From positions 248,001 to 312,000 of the forward strand of contig NC_091272.1 of the NCBI RefSeq assembly GCF_042100115.1: DNA of 64,000 nt, in the 5' to 3' direction. This document shows positions 1-11,704 of the stretch, one piece after another (position 1 is the stretch's first letter; every line of letters starts with the position of its first letter). This stretch comes from Alternaria dauci. Taxonomy: Eukaryota > Ascomycota > Dothideomycetes > Pleosporales > Pleosporaceae. The notes under the pieces are model-generated. The model made no database searches and was not told the origin of the DNA. It worked only from the letters and a program-made list of their open reading frames with translations. A program made the position numbers and the translations under genes.

Positions 1-1190
1 CGTTGAACTTTTACCACTACTGTACCTTATTGCCGCTAATACCACGAAAAACCTAGATCAGCCTTGCAGCCCTAAGCACCTAGCGCAAGACCGGCGGTTA
101 AACGCTTCCGTAGCCAGACGTACCTTTTAGCGTATTCTTTAACCTGGGGGGGGAAACGTTGACGACTACCTACCCCCTACTTGGGCCCGGATCAGTGTAG
201 TGGGCTGCAGCTAAGGAGTTGGTGCAGCCGCACTTGAGATCACATGTAGACGAGGCTTGCTACTGTATTGTAACCTGACGCAGTGATGTTCCGAGCGTGC
301 TGGCTGCTTTAGGTGGACGAATACTCTCTTTGGACTTAAACTGGAGGGTGAAAAGAATCGAATTTTGGACTTGAGAGATGACGTCGCATGAGCATCGTTC
401 GCTTGCTGTCAAAATGGTAACAACAACACTTCTTTTTTTCTTTTCCCGACCCCAGCAAGCTCTCAAACTGCGCCTTTTGTAGCTTCAAAGCGATGAGGTA
501 GGCCAAGTTTTGACCAGAACCAACCAGAAACGCCAGAGATCGAGTTCCCGCGCCTTGGTGAGCAGAAATAGATGAGCAGTACGTCCTTATCTGGCGTAGC
601 GGCTGTACTGATGACATGGCGCGGCAGCCTTACCACGCTATCCACATTTCTAGCTTGCTTGGTCGGTTCAACGCGCTGCTACGGGGTGGTCGATAGCGCC
701 CCGCTCACCGGCCCGTACCTTGAACTTTCTTTTTTGTACAAAGGAGATGGGAAGCATAGGTTGTATGAGTGGCTTACTGCCAGCAGTATACGTAAAAAGG
801 CTCCTCGACGACCATGTTCACCAGGAGCATGAGCATATAAACTCTACGTGCATAGTATCAGCGCATACATGGGGTTCACTGGGAGCAACGAAAAGTCGCC
901 CTACTCGAATCACGTACAACTAGTCTCGCCGCTGCTTGCCCCTGAGCCCTGTTGACTTTTAGCTTACCGACGGTCCGTAAGAGCGACAACGATGGCTGGC
1001 TGAAGTACACAAAGTAGCCAGCTGGAGCTTGAGAGGCAATTATTGGATTCGGTTTGCCTGACCAGATTCGATACATAGTAACAAAGCCAAAGTAAAGAGA
1101 CCTGGACACGCGCATAAAGGTCGCTGGGGTCGCCATCTTTCCCCACCGCAGGATTTCCTGACTTGCTTCCAAAGTGTAATCTCAACGTCG
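1..1190. other. No gene identified
   Basis: Both strands carry only short open frames without splice-consistent partners or recognisable motifs. The stretch could be degenerate repeat or transposon sequence, but no terminal repeats or transposase motifs were seen. The last part is the upstream region of the secreted-protein gene starting at 1191. Confidence 0.5.
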
Positions 1191-2501
1191 ATGATGCGTT
1201 TCTTCCTGTTTCTCCTCGCCATTGCAGCGTCTGAGACATTTGCGCGTGGAACCCTTACGAATACGGTCGGCGCAACGACAGTGACTAGCCAATCATGCTT
1301 GACAGGCTACACGAAGACATCGAGGAACGGCGCTGTCCCGACGTCGACCGTCACATTTCGAATAAAGATACCAAAAGTCCGCATCACGTACAAGAACTCG
1401 ACGCCAGTTCAGACAGTAACGCCCAGTCCTGTGACTTCAACTTCGACCGTCGTTAGTACTTCGGTAACCACACAGACTGAACCTGGTGGCACCGACACTT
1501 TCAGGCAAGCTCGGATGGAACCTTTTACATGCTCATGCTCATGCTAACTCTCTGCAGCACCACATCAACAATCTTGCTTACTATCGAGACGACTTCTGTC
1601 CTGTCAGTGACTACATCCACCGTCACAGAAACGACTACTATTTCCACTACCTCAACCTCTGTAATCCCCACAGACGCTGGCTACATCCCGATCCAGGTTT
1701 CTTCAGGAAAGACAAACTACGTGGCGCCTGCAAAAGCGCGGAGCATCGGCCATGCACGTCGGCGCCCACAAGAAGTTCAGCGTATGGAAGGAAGAGGCGC
1801 CTCCACAATGTGCAGTACTGGTTACGAATACCCATTCAGTGTCACCTGTACGTCACTTCACTCTGACATCGATGGCGCAAACACCATCACACAGGATCTG
1901 TGCTAAAACAACTCCAGGCACAAAACGCATTCAGATCGAATACATTGTCGAAATCATCGTCATCAAACCCACAGTCACAACGACTCTTGCTCCCAAAACT
2001 GCTACCGTTACATCAACATCTGTAACAACCAGTACTGTAATCGTCGCACCGAAAGCATCAACCACACTCACATTCTCCACCACCTCCACCGTCGCAGTCC
2101 GCAACACCAGACTCTCAACCGCCACAACCACCACCACCGCCACCGCCACCGCCGTAGCCGTCGCCACCCGTCTCGCCGCATGCGACAACTTTGCTCTCGG
2201 CCCACGCATAAGCACCGGAAACTATCTGTTCGACTTCACGCCACAGAGTCAGGGCACCGTCAGCATACCCACAGTCGCGGGCTCGTATGAATGCTGCGCT
2301 CTGTGCTTCAACACGCCCAACTGCCAGTTTTCTGTATATAGCGTCAGTGGACAGCAGTGTAATCTCTACACCGGCTCGTCGTGTCCGGCCGGTCAACCCC
2401 AGTCCGCTAGTTTTAGTGAACTAACGCAGTCGAATTCGCTCAACACTATTTATGTGAATGGGCCGTGTGGAAGCCTGGTTGGAAGTGGGATTCGTGAGTG
2501 A
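1191..2501 (+). CDS. Secreted Thr/Ser-rich protein with a PAN/Apple-like cysteine domain
   Basis: Predicted 395-residue secreted or wall-associated protein in three exons: 1191-1504, 1558-1847 and 1918-2501. A hydrophobic N-terminus (MRFFLFLLAIAASETFA) looks like a signal peptide. Residues from about 60 to 270 are long runs of Thr, Ser and Val typical of O-glycosylated stalks, interrupted by a short Cys-containing stretch. The last 110 residues have regularly spaced cysteines, including an ECCALC motif, as in PAN/Apple-like adhesion modules. The first intron appears to be of GC-AG type (donor GCAAGC at 1505, branch GCTAAC, acceptor TGCAG at 1557). It is the only junction found that joins the two frames. 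The second intron has a GTACGT donor. No C-terminal hydrophobic GPI signal is visible. Function is unknown; a role in surface adhesion is inference. Confidence 0.72.
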
Positions 2502-2852
2502 GAGCCATTTCGGCTTCAAATTAAGGGGGTAGACGAATAAGGATAACGTGTGCTGTATCTATAGTCGTGGAAGTGAAGGCGAAAGAGAGTAGTTTTGACG
2601 TGTTTGGGTGAGGAAATGAACAACAGCAGTCACTCTTTACTGCAGGCACTAAAAGAGTAGTAGAAGATATGAGATAAGAACTTGTCATGTTGCATTACTC
2701 ACTACCAAAGGAAGGCCAATACATCGGCTCCATACATATAACCCAGACGCCAGTCAATCGACAATACCCTCCAACGCCAGTAACTGCTCCTCCCAAACGC
2801 CTATTCTCTTGTCCATCCCACCCCCACCCCCACCCCCACCCCCACACTCTGT
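2502..2852. other. Convergent intergenic region
   Basis: This is the 3' region shared by the secreted-protein gene (+) and TFB2 (-). It contains a C-rich tandem tract near 2818-2846 and no coding signal. Confidence 0.6.
2818..2846. repeat. CCCCCA tandem tract
   Basis: About four and a half copies of the hexamer CCCCCA lie directly downstream of the TFB2 stop codon. The minus strand, which is the TFB2 sense strand, therefore carries repeated TGGGGG, four or more G-runs able in principle to form a G-quadruplex in the 3' end of that transcript. Confidence 0.85.
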
Positions 2853-4438
2853 CTATCTACCCGCCCTAGCACTCTCCCGATTCTCCTTCTTCTTCCTCAA
2901 ATACGCACTAATCTGCTCGACATGGGACACAAAAAAGCACCTCGCCGCATCATTCTGCCACACCAACACCCCCAGCGCACTCGCATAACTCAACACATCC
3001 CTATACTCAGCATCACTATTAAACTCGCGCATCAAATACCCCGTCGTCGTCTCCACCCTCTCCCCCTCATACTCCCACAGCCGGATCTGATCCATGACCG
3101 TCGGCGGGATATACGGCACCGTCTTCTGCATCTGGGGATGCGCGTACGTGGTGAGATAGGAAATGATTTGCGAAGAAGTGATGCCCGATTGCACGGCTTT
3201 GTGGACGGATTCTTTGGTCAGTTTACCTGACACGAGGTTGGGGAAGCGGTGTTGGAGTTTTGTGAAGAGACTCAGGATGGCGATTTGGATGAGGCTGTTA
3301 GTGTAGGCGTAGAGACGGTAGTTTGTCTCGATGATGATGAAACCCTTGTTTGCGGTGGCCGAGGGACCAGCGTTGCCTTGGTTGGCTTGGGCAATGTCGT
3401 TGGAGGAGGCGGACATGGCGCTGCCGGAGTCGGAGGTTAGGGTCGTGGCGAGGCGGGTTGGGTAGAAGGTTCGTGCGTTCTTGTCGGAGCGGTAGATGAG
3501 GCCCATTGAGGAGAGGTCTTCGAGCATCTGGGATTGTGTGGGCGACAGGGTGGATGTAGAGTAATCTTGGCCTAGTTCGAGGGAGCCGAGCATGAAGAGG
3601 AAGGACAGGACCTCGGTTTCGGACATGCCAAGCTTGGTGTTGATGTTAGTATCAATTTTGAGGTGTCGACCAATTCCAGACGACAGTCATCGCGGGGTGA
3701 GGTTCAATACTTACTTCGTTCGTCATCTTCAGATACACAATCAACAAACTCCAGACCTGCGCATTCGTCTCTTGCAAAACAAACGAGAAACCATCTTTCG
3801 TGATCCTCGGACTCCCATGTATCGTCCTCACGAGATCACCAGTATGTAGCAGCTTCTTCGTCCCAGGGCCGACCTCCGCTCTCGAGATACTGTCCTTGCT
3901 GAGTCCAGCCGCACCGCTCACCAGATAGTACAGTATACCTTCCCACTGCGACCTCGAATATTCGTCCAGAAAGTCTACGCTCAACCGCTTTCCGCCACTC
4001 TCTTCTCTCGTTGCTGGGACGCCAAACGAGCGGTGCGTACCAGAGCCCTCGAGGGCGTTTCGCAAGCTCTTCTGGAAGCCTGTGCTAATGGTCCATGCCA
4101 TGGCGCCGTCATCTTGTTTTACTTGGGCGACAATGTGCAGGCGTTCGAGGGTAAAGAGCGCTTGTTCTTTCTCTCTGCGGGCTGATGGCTTGAACCATGC
4201 GTCGAGGTCGGCGACGGGGAAGGACGTGGGTCTGTAGAGCATTGCCATGACTATGGATTTGGCTGCGATTTTGTTAGCTCCACTACATTGATATGTATTG
4301 TACGCGCTCACCGAGATGTGGAAGCATGCAGCGGTACACCGCCAACACAGTTGAGGGCTGCTCATACAGCCTCTTGTGCGTCGCAATAGGTAGACCCTCT
4401 AGGTATTCCAGCGCCTGTGCAGACGACGAGGCCGACAT
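2853..4438 (-). CDS. TFB2: TFIIH core subunit Tfb2 (p52)
   Basis: Subunit of the general transcription and nucleotide-excision-repair factor TFIIH. It binds and stimulates the XPB/Ssl2 translocase in the nucleus. Three exons (4438-4312, 4262-3715, 3632-2853) encode 484 residues, close to yeast (about 513) and human (about 462). The N-terminus EYLEGLPIATHKRLYEQPS and the following CMLPHLAKSIVMAMLYR segment are typical of the family, as are YYLVSG, the block LEDLSSMGLIYRSDKNARTF followed by YPTRLA, and a C-terminal region with VMDQIRLWEYEGERV. That C-terminal part contacts Tfb5 and Ssl2 in known structures. The second intron has a canonical TACTAAC branch site. The start at 4438 is the only ATG giving the conserved N-terminus. 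It is divergent from the thioesterase gene, with 291 nt between start codons. Confidence 0.95.
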
Positions 4439-4729
4439 CGTGGGGAGATGTGGAGAAGAATCTGTCGGCCTACCGCCGTATTATCATGTTCGTAGCAGAC
4501 AGTATCGCGAGATCGGGCGGAAGAGACGCGTGCGTCGCGCCGTTTGGTCTGCGCAAAGTGAAGTTGCAGGACAGGCAACTAGACAAAGTACGTGGATGAC
4601 GCGCCGAGCAAGCGGAAAGCTGACCCCACAAATTCCGCTCCACCCTTGTCTAGCTTCCGAGGTACGTGGGCTAACTGCCGAGCGGAACCACGACATCACT
4701 CTTCGCACATCGAGCAACAAGGACCAAAC

Positions 4730-5434
4730 ATGCCAGCATTGAAGTTTGTAAGATCTGTGAGTATCATCGTGGTAGTTTAATTATAGTACAAGTTGATTCT
4801 GAGCAATTGAACAGGTCTGGGAATCTTTCCGAGCCAACTCCGGCCTGGAGCTAAGGTACTTTTCGTACCCAGATAGCATGCCATAACACTAACAAACTAT
4901 CCTTCCTAAGATTACTAGATGGTGTGAGTACACGCTTATCATGCCGAAGGCTCAAATCTGATCCTACGCTCAGCTGCGAGTAACCTCGGCAGTCCCAGGA
5001 CGTGTCAAGTTTGAGCTCGACATCCAGAAAGAGCATACAAACAGACTTAACATCCTCCACGGCGGCACCATAGCCAGCATGGTCGATCTCGGCGGCTCTC
5101 TAGCAGTAGCTTCTCGCGGCCTCTTCGCAACCGGTGTTTCCACCGACCTAAACGTGACTTACCTCTCTTCAGGCGGCAAGATTGGGGATTTGATCAAAGC
5201 CGAGGTGACGTGTGATAAATGTAAGCCTACCGTCGTTATCAAGATTCCCCCAAAAGATCTACTGATTGATAATGTGCAGTCGGCAAAACCCTGGCTTTTA
5301 CATCTATCGCCTTCAGCAACGGCAAAGGCGAAGTCTTTGCACGAGGAAGTCACACCAAATATGTGGCCTTGGCTTGGAAGGACCCTAATAACATTGTCGA
5401 GGAACTTTCGCCCAAGCCGGAGAAGAAAGACTAA
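4730..5434 (+). CDS. PaaI-like hotdog-fold acyl-CoA thioesterase
   Basis: Predicted 160-residue thioesterase of the 4HBT/ACOT13 type, which hydrolyses acyl-CoA esters. Five exons: 4730-4756, 4815-4855, 4911-4923, 4974-5220, 5280-5434. The hotdog signature LHGGTIASMVD, with the catalytic Asp/His-Gly-Gly region, sits around residues 70-80. It is followed by TDLNVTYLS and GKTLAFTSI, which align with the ACOT13 core. The third exon is only 13 nt and encodes the end of an Arg codon plus LLDG. Without it the preserved frame between GLEL and LRVTSAVPGRV is lost. Length matches the small single-domain family. No targeting signal is obvious. It is divergent from TFB2. Confidence 0.88.
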
Positions 5435-5691
5435 GTACAGCAAGGATTCAAGGATTTGGTACGAATGTCCTATCTGTACATGACGCCTAATCATATGGTA
5501 TGGATGTGCACGTTTTTGCTCGCAGGCGCTTGCTTCTCGATCTCTGGTTTTGTGCTTCGCTGATTTACCCTCGTCGTCGCGTATCGTAACACCGTTTGCC
5601 TCTGAAGATTCATATCGTCGTAACATCGTTGACACGTGTTTCATCATCCCCATCGTAACATCCTTCCCACTTTCCAACGTCTCCATTAGCC

Positions 5692-8047
5692 TCACGAGTA
5701 ATCCGACTCGGTCTCCTGATTCCTCTCTGCCACGTCCTCACCCTTCGCCTCATCGGTTTTGTTCCAACCCTTGCCCTTCATCAAGTTGACCAGACTGGCC
5801 TTCCTTGGAGTCAGCTTCCTGATAGCCCGTCCCAACGGTCCAGCTCCATTTGCGGCTCCAGCCCCAGGTACAGGTCCTGCCGAAGTCACATTCTCTTCTT
5901 GTTTACGAGATGACATCAGCGAGACATCGGCCGGGTTGCCGAGAAGCTTGTGGTCTTTTCGGTACTTGTACTCAAACTCCTGGGTTCAATTAGTGTGACA
6001 TTGAAGACATTGAAACTGACGCCAGATAGTGACGACATACCCAAAGGCTATCTGCTGCTTGATCGGAAGTACATAGCTCGTGCAGTTGTTCGAGTATGTA
6101 ACACGCCGCGAGCTTCTCTTGCGTCAATTTGCATTGTCCCAGGGGGCCGTCAGGTTGGTAGTTTGGGTTCAGTTCGGCGTCCATCGCCTCCGTGCGCCAC
6201 TTGTCATATCGTGCTTGGAAACGTCCGGCCCAGTAAAGCGGTGGCATGTAGTCCTTGACCTTCTGAATGTCAGCAACTTCAAACGTTCCTTCTTCTGAGA
6301 CACTCCATGGTCTGGTTGACGAAGAACCCGACGTAGTTACCGAACCCTCTAGTGCCGTGGTTGGCACTGAGGGAAACGCTGCAAGGCTGACACTAGATCC
6401 ACTGGACTCCATGGACGATGCCAGCCCTCCTCCGGGTTTGTATGGCGGATGTTTGGGAGTATAGTTCCCCTCATCCTCGGTCTCCTCGGGAATCGACTCG
6501 AACGAGTTTGCGTCCGATACATCACGGTCGTGACGAGACTGAATGGTGTCCTTCTGGTCCATGCGTATTGGCTGAACCAAGTTCGGGAAAGAGGCTGTCC
6601 TGTACTGCTCCGGGATTTGGGGCACTGGTGGAGTGACTTCCCTCTGGGTCCCAAAGTTGTGGAAGGTATAAGAACGTGGAAGTTTGCTCACCTCATGTGT
6701 CGTTACTGCCAAAGCGCGTGACGATCGCCACACACCACCCAGACCATTAGGTGTACCCAATGTCTTCCTCTGTAGATCTCTATCCATATGCGATCTGGGC
6801 AAGGCTGTCTTGGTTAGATCGAACGTCTCAGGAGTTGGTGCTGAAGAATCCAGATCGTAAGGCTGCACAGCTGTGACCTTGGGTTCCTGTGGTGAGGCCG
6901 GCGTGTGTATCTCTGTCTCTTCTTTTGGTGGTATTCGCTTTACCGTCACCGGCGTTTGTTGCGCAAACTGTGAACTCATCCGTTTTCTTACGGTCGGTGG
7001 GGTCGCAAAGCTAGGCTCCCTGCTTTGGGGAAGTCGTGGCCCTGGTCCAAACGACCTCCTGTTGTTCAAAGTACAGGGAATTGCCAAAGACTCCCTCTTC
7101 AGTGTTCGCTCCTGGATTTGCGACCGCCTGTATGTAATGCGCCTGTCCGTGGGGATATTCTCTTGCAGAACTGACTTCTGAGCCATTGGAGATGTGGCAG
7201 TCTGCTTAGGTCCCGGCCGTCTCGGGGCCATGAACCGCGCCGATTGTGACTGGTTGAAGTCATTGATGAGGTTCGGCGTTGTTTGTGATCGCACTTGGTA
7301 TGGATGCTTCACCGGGGAACCATTGTTGGCGGCTGCTAACGCGTGCGCTGTTGCGATATGTTTGATCTGCTGTGAAGCACGGTATGACGCGTGTTGATGA
7401 ACATGTACCCGTGGATTAGAGCGACGGCGCTCGACTGATGGTGGGCTAGGCGTAGGAATTTTCGAAGGTGCTGAATCTGGCTCTGGCCGAGGCATTGTCG
7501 CGATGGAGTGTAATTTCACCGCTCCTTCCACGTCCGCAGTGAACGAATTAAGCTCTGGTCTGACAGGCAGCGGAATGAAACTCAGTGTACGCGATCGAGG
7601 TAATGGCTTGGGTGTGACATCGACATCGGGGCCTATGGGCAAGATTCTGTTCAATGGGCTTGCCGCAGGCTGCTCGGATGCGCCATCGGGGCGTTTGGGT
7701 GGCGTCAAAGGACGCACTGGTGAGAGTAGAGGTTCACACACAGAGTCTTCGGTAGTAATGTCGGGCGCAGAGGGCTCGGTAACAGCCAGTGACGGTACAC
7801 TCACCTGCTGACGTCCTGAGGTCGTCTTCCGCTGCAAGAGGGGGTTTGAGATGAATGCGAAGCCATAACTCAGCTTCCTTCGAAACTTAGTAGCGCCATT
7901 TTCATGAGGTTCGCCATTCGCCGTCTGGTCAGCTGCTGGCTTTTCTCTCCAGCCTACCATTGCTGCTGCTTCGCCTTCACCCGACCGAATGGACTCCCAC
8001 TGAGCGCGAATTTGCTCAAATTTCTGTCGATCTGGATATGTTAGCAT
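5692..8047 (-). CDS. Conserved fungal protein of unknown function, proline/serine-rich
   Basis: Two exons (8047-6041 and 5979-5692) give 764 residues. The intron has donor GTATGT and acceptor CCCAG and joins AADSLW to EFEYKYRKDHKLLG. The N-terminus (DRQKFEQIRAQWESIRSG) and the region ending in YWAGRFQARYDKWRTEAM and ILEQLHELCTSDQAADSLW are folded-looking and probably conserved. The central 450 residues are low-complexity Pro/Ser/Arg, probably disordered, with many SP/TP sites. No enzymatic motif is recognised. The start is uncertain: the first in-frame ATG is at 8047, but a strong intron-like sequence (8101-8042, GTAAGT to GCTAACATATCCAG) covers that ATG. An upstream exon, or a spliced leader isoform, is therefore possible. 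A nuclear or cytoskeletal scaffold role would be a guess. Confidence 0.75.
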
Positions 8048-9765
8048 GGCTATAGCGTGGTGCGAGGCGTGCGTGGACGAGAAGGACTTACCCGCGCGGT
8101 GTCGTTGTGGGTGATGTTGTTCTTGAGATGATAAACATGGAAGGCGTGAGGGAGCTCCCTCCAAACAGACGCGACGTCATGGGAAGAAAAGACGCAGTCA
8201 CAACAACACAAGTGGAAAGCGCAACTGCAAACAGTTCCGAACACTACAACTACCTATGCTCTTGGCTCCAGACCGGCGTACTCATGATCTTTCACCAGTG
8301 ACTAGCTGGCTGGTAGCTGCGACCACTGTTGCATGCTTTCTATTCTCTGCAGTGAGATACTGCGACACTACTCCAGTGAGCCTGAGGCATTTTGCTAAGA
8401 TGCACCCATGAACCACCACTTCTAGCATGTGAGAATTGCAATGCGACCGAAACCATGCATGCTTGCTGACAATATCTGGAGAATCTTGTACAATGCCAGA
8501 GATGATATCGAGAGATGAACGGCATTGAATGGATTCGAAAATTGGAGACTGAAAAGCACAACAAAAAGATCGATAGGAAGGTGCGTAAGAAACCGGAAAC
8601 GACGGGATTTACCAGAAGAGAAGGAGAGACCAACGTTCGTCCCGGCTCGAGCGGCCTCGGAAAGAATATGTGCTTACGCCCGTTTTCTTCGCAAAGCAGA
8701 CCGTGAAAGGACGTTAGAGCGACCTCCATAGTTTGTTCCACAAGCGCTGAATTGGCAGGTACTAAATGGGCACAACAACTTGCGGTGAACATCTGCAGTC
8801 AAACCACGAAGAAAGGTCTCGCAGAGTCATCGTCTGAAGCTCAATCTTGTACAACAGACAGAGCACCTGCCCCGGCGACTAGAGAGCAAGCTCACGTTTC
8901 ATCGATGACGTTCCAGACCAGAGCTCGGGCGCAGAGAAGACAAAATTAAGGAGCGTAAGCAAACGTCTGAGCCACGCTTAGAGCATGTGGCTTGGGAAAA
9001 AGAAGATTACTATAACACGTCTTGATGAGTTATTCAGAACGACCACTAGAGTAACGTCGTGATAAGATGCGAGGGAAGCTCGAGGACCGAACACCAAAGG
9101 TTCTACCAGTAGCGCCAAGGTGACGGCCCGAGCAGCTCGGAAAGAGATATCCCGCCCAGCGCTAGCGCGATGTGTGACATGCATGCCCAGGTGATCTACC
9201 CATCTTAGCATCATCATCTACAACTACAACTCACCTCGCATCCCACCATCTACAAGCTTTCGCACGAGCGGAACCCAGCGGAGCCTCATGACAACCATGC
9301 CAAGCGTGTTCGGCTTCCCCTGACACTTCGGGCCCAATTCGTCCGTGCCCGATCAGCTGCTCACCCTCGTATTTCCCCGGAATAATCTACACCAGACCCA
9401 ACCTTGCTGGCTTGCATGAGCTCTAAGTGCCGGCCTCGGTACCATATGTGTGTAGCTAGGCAGGAAGCGGTCCTATATCCGGACTCGGCCCCGCAGTGCT
9501 AGTAATATATTCTGGGGTACTTAGCCTTCATATGGTATGTTTCAGGGTGATCACGGTAGTATTTCGTTGCTTATGATACTGTGGTAAGATGGTGGTCACG
9601 GAGAATCTCTACTTGCGTCCGGCTGGATGGCACTCAATTTAGGGGCAGAGGTGGCGGACGGTAGGTATATAGACAGGGTGTTTGTACACTGAATTTCCTT
9701 TCATCAGCTTTGCATCGTCTTCACAATTCCCAGTTCGAAGTCATCAATTCAAAATACTCTTCGCC
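8048..9765. other. Long intergenic region, divergent promoters
   Basis: This 1.7-kb region lies between the 764-residue protein gene (-) and rhamnogalacturonan acetylesterase (+). A minus-strand open frame at 8340-8792 has no family features. Near 9375-9381 a CCCCGG hexamer matches the CreA carbon-repressor consensus on the reverse strand. No RNA gene was recognised. Confidence 0.5.
9666..9672 (+). promoter_or_regulatory. Putative TATA box of the acetylesterase gene
   Basis: TATATAG lies about 95 nt upstream of the ATG at 9766, a usual distance for inducible fungal hydrolase genes. Position and match are the only support. Confidence 0.45.
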
Positions 9766-10622
9766 ATGCATACTCCAAGTCTTTTGTCGGTAGCCGTGCT
9801 GGCTGCTACCGCTCTGGGTGCTCCCAGTAGCTCTATCGAGAAGCGTGCGCAGACAGTATACCTTGCAGGAGACTCGACAATGGCGAGAGCAAATGGCGTC
9901 ACTACAGGTACGTATTGGTACGCACCAACGCATCAGAAGGCCACTACTAATCATCGCGACTAGGCTGGGGCGTCTTCTTCCCATACTCCGTCACCCTCCC
10001 AGTCGTCAACAAAGCCATCGGCGGCCGCAGCTCCCGTTCCTACACCGTAGAGGGCCGCTTCGACGAGATCGTCAACCTCGTAAAGCCAAACGACATTGTT
10101 ATTATGGAATTCGGTCACAACGACGGCGGCGGCCTCGGTAGCGGCGACAACGGACGCTCGGTCTGCCCTGGTACTGGCTCCGAGACATGCCAGTCTACAT
10201 ACAACGGCCAAGCAGTTACAGTCCACACATTCAACTACTACCTTACCGAGGCTGGCAAGAAGCTCATTGCGAAGGGCGCCAAGGTCATCGTCAGCAGTCA
10301 GACACCGAACAACCCTTGGGAGACTGGCAGCTTTGTGTACACCGACGGTGGAAGGTTCGTCGGTTATGCGCGGGACGTAGCCAAGGCGTTGGGAAGCAAT
10401 GCCATGTACGTTGATCACGGTGCGTACACGGCGGACATTTTCAAGACTATGGGCAAGGCACAGGTCGATGCGATTTTCCCGCAAGATCACACCCATACTA
10501 GCCCAGCTGGTGCGGATATCGTTGCAAAGGCCTTTGTCAAGGGTCTGCAGTGTGGCGGTGGCGGATTCTTGGAGGGATTTGTCAAGAACGCGACAGCGAG
10601 CATTCCAGGCAAGTGCTTGTAG
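9766..10622 (+). CDS. Rhamnogalacturonan acetylesterase (SGNH/GDSL hydrolase, CE12 type)
   Basis: Secreted esterase that removes acetyl groups from the rhamnogalacturonan backbone of pectin, making it accessible to lyases and hydrolases. Two exons (9766-9907, 9964-10622) encode 266 residues, the normal family length. Residues 1-19 form a signal peptide, followed by a Kex2-like KR at 27-28. SGNH blocks are present: nucleophile Ser37 in GDSTMA, Gly68 in AIGGRSSRSY, Asn100 in GHND, and Asp222/His225 in DHTH. The single intron splits a Gly codon and fuses VTTG to WGVFFPYS. A possible TATA box and a CreA-like site lie upstream, consistent with carbon-regulated expression (inference). Its neighbours are a short-chain dehydrogenase and a Zn2Cys6 regulator. 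It marks a plant-associated or saprotrophic lifestyle. Confidence 0.93.
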
Positions 10623-10789
10623 GAAGATGAGGACGATAACGAGGCGCGGTTTCTATCGCTAATACCGGTGGTACTCCTGCTTTCTTGAACATAGCTTTCT
10701 ATGTATATATTGAACTAACGATCAAATTTCAAACGTACAAAGTAACAAATTACTACTCTCTTGTGTTCCGGTTCTTTCATCTCATTCCC

Positions 10790-11704
10790 TCAGATCCATT
10801 TCTCGCCCTTGCCAAGATGCGACACGAAAGCACCGCCATCTCCACTGGCAACACTACAAGAGTCGACAACTTTCAGTACAGCCTTGACTGATTCTTCTGG
10901 CGTAATAGGACCTTTGAAGTCTGGTGAATAATCCAGGAACTTCTGCGACATGATCCCAAGCTTCTGCTGATCATCTTCCGACACTAAGTTTTGGTCAGCT
11001 TATGCATTCATCGTTATCACTGAAGAGATGAAGACTTACGACCATCATACAAACCCGTTCCTACTACTCCTGGGGATATGCTCAGAAACAGGACTCCATC
11101 TTTGGCGTACTCAGCGCTGAACTTCGCAACGGCCATGTTCACCGCCGCCTTGCTGATTGAATACGGTCCATCCTCGGTTATGTTGTATTTGCGTGTTAAC
11201 TCCGCATCACCCATACCACTGGAGATAGTCACGACTTTCTTGGCATTTCCTTTGAGAACGAGCGGCATAAAGAGGTTGAAGAGGTGAATGTTGCCGACGA
11301 CGTTGACGCTGAAGAGCTGATTGAGACTGGCTTCCATTTTGGCTGGGTCTCTTCCTCTTTCGTATTGTTAGAAACCATGGCATTGGAACTGGACGCTGGT
11401 GAACTTACAGAACCGAAAATCCATCAAATTCACCAGACACAAGCCCTGCGCTTGCGATTAGGTAGTCGAGACTTCCGTTGGTGATTTTGGACGTCGCATC
11501 AACGGCACTCTTTAGCGACTCGTAGTTGGTGAGATCGCCTTGGACGAGGTGGATGTTGCTTCTGCTCCACGATGCAGTCTTGGCTTCGGTGTCTTTCACG
11601 TTGCGGACAAGACCGATGACGACGTTGTTGGAATCGCTGGAGATGATGTCGAGGAATGCAAGACCGATTCCTCGGGAAGCTCCGGTGATGAGGTAGGAAG
11701 GCAT
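10790..11704 (-). CDS. Short-chain dehydrogenase/reductase (classical SDR, NAD(P)-dependent)
   Basis: Oxidoreductase of 268 residues in three exons: 11704-11409, 11356-11040, 10983-10790. The N-terminus carries the Rossmann motif TGASRGIG (residues 7-14). A DLTN acidic position and the ASAG motif follow, then Ser144/145 and the catalytic pair Tyr164-x3-Lys168 in YSISKAA. Length and layout match small cytosolic SDRs of the CsgA/ketoreductase-like kind; the substrate cannot be read from sequence. Introns are 52 and 56 nt, with donors GTAAGT in both cases. It is transcribed divergently from the Zn2Cys6 regulator (about 0.6 kb between start codons) and tail-to-tail with the acetylesterase, so co-regulation by that factor is possible but unproven. 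Confidence 0.9.

Noticed and set aside
1..1190. Transposon remnant
   Set aside because: Suspected from the lack of genes, but no terminal repeats, target-site duplication or transposase motif could be shown.
8340..8792. 150-residue minus-strand open frame
   Set aside because: No domain, signal peptide or splice context; composition looks like non-coding sequence.
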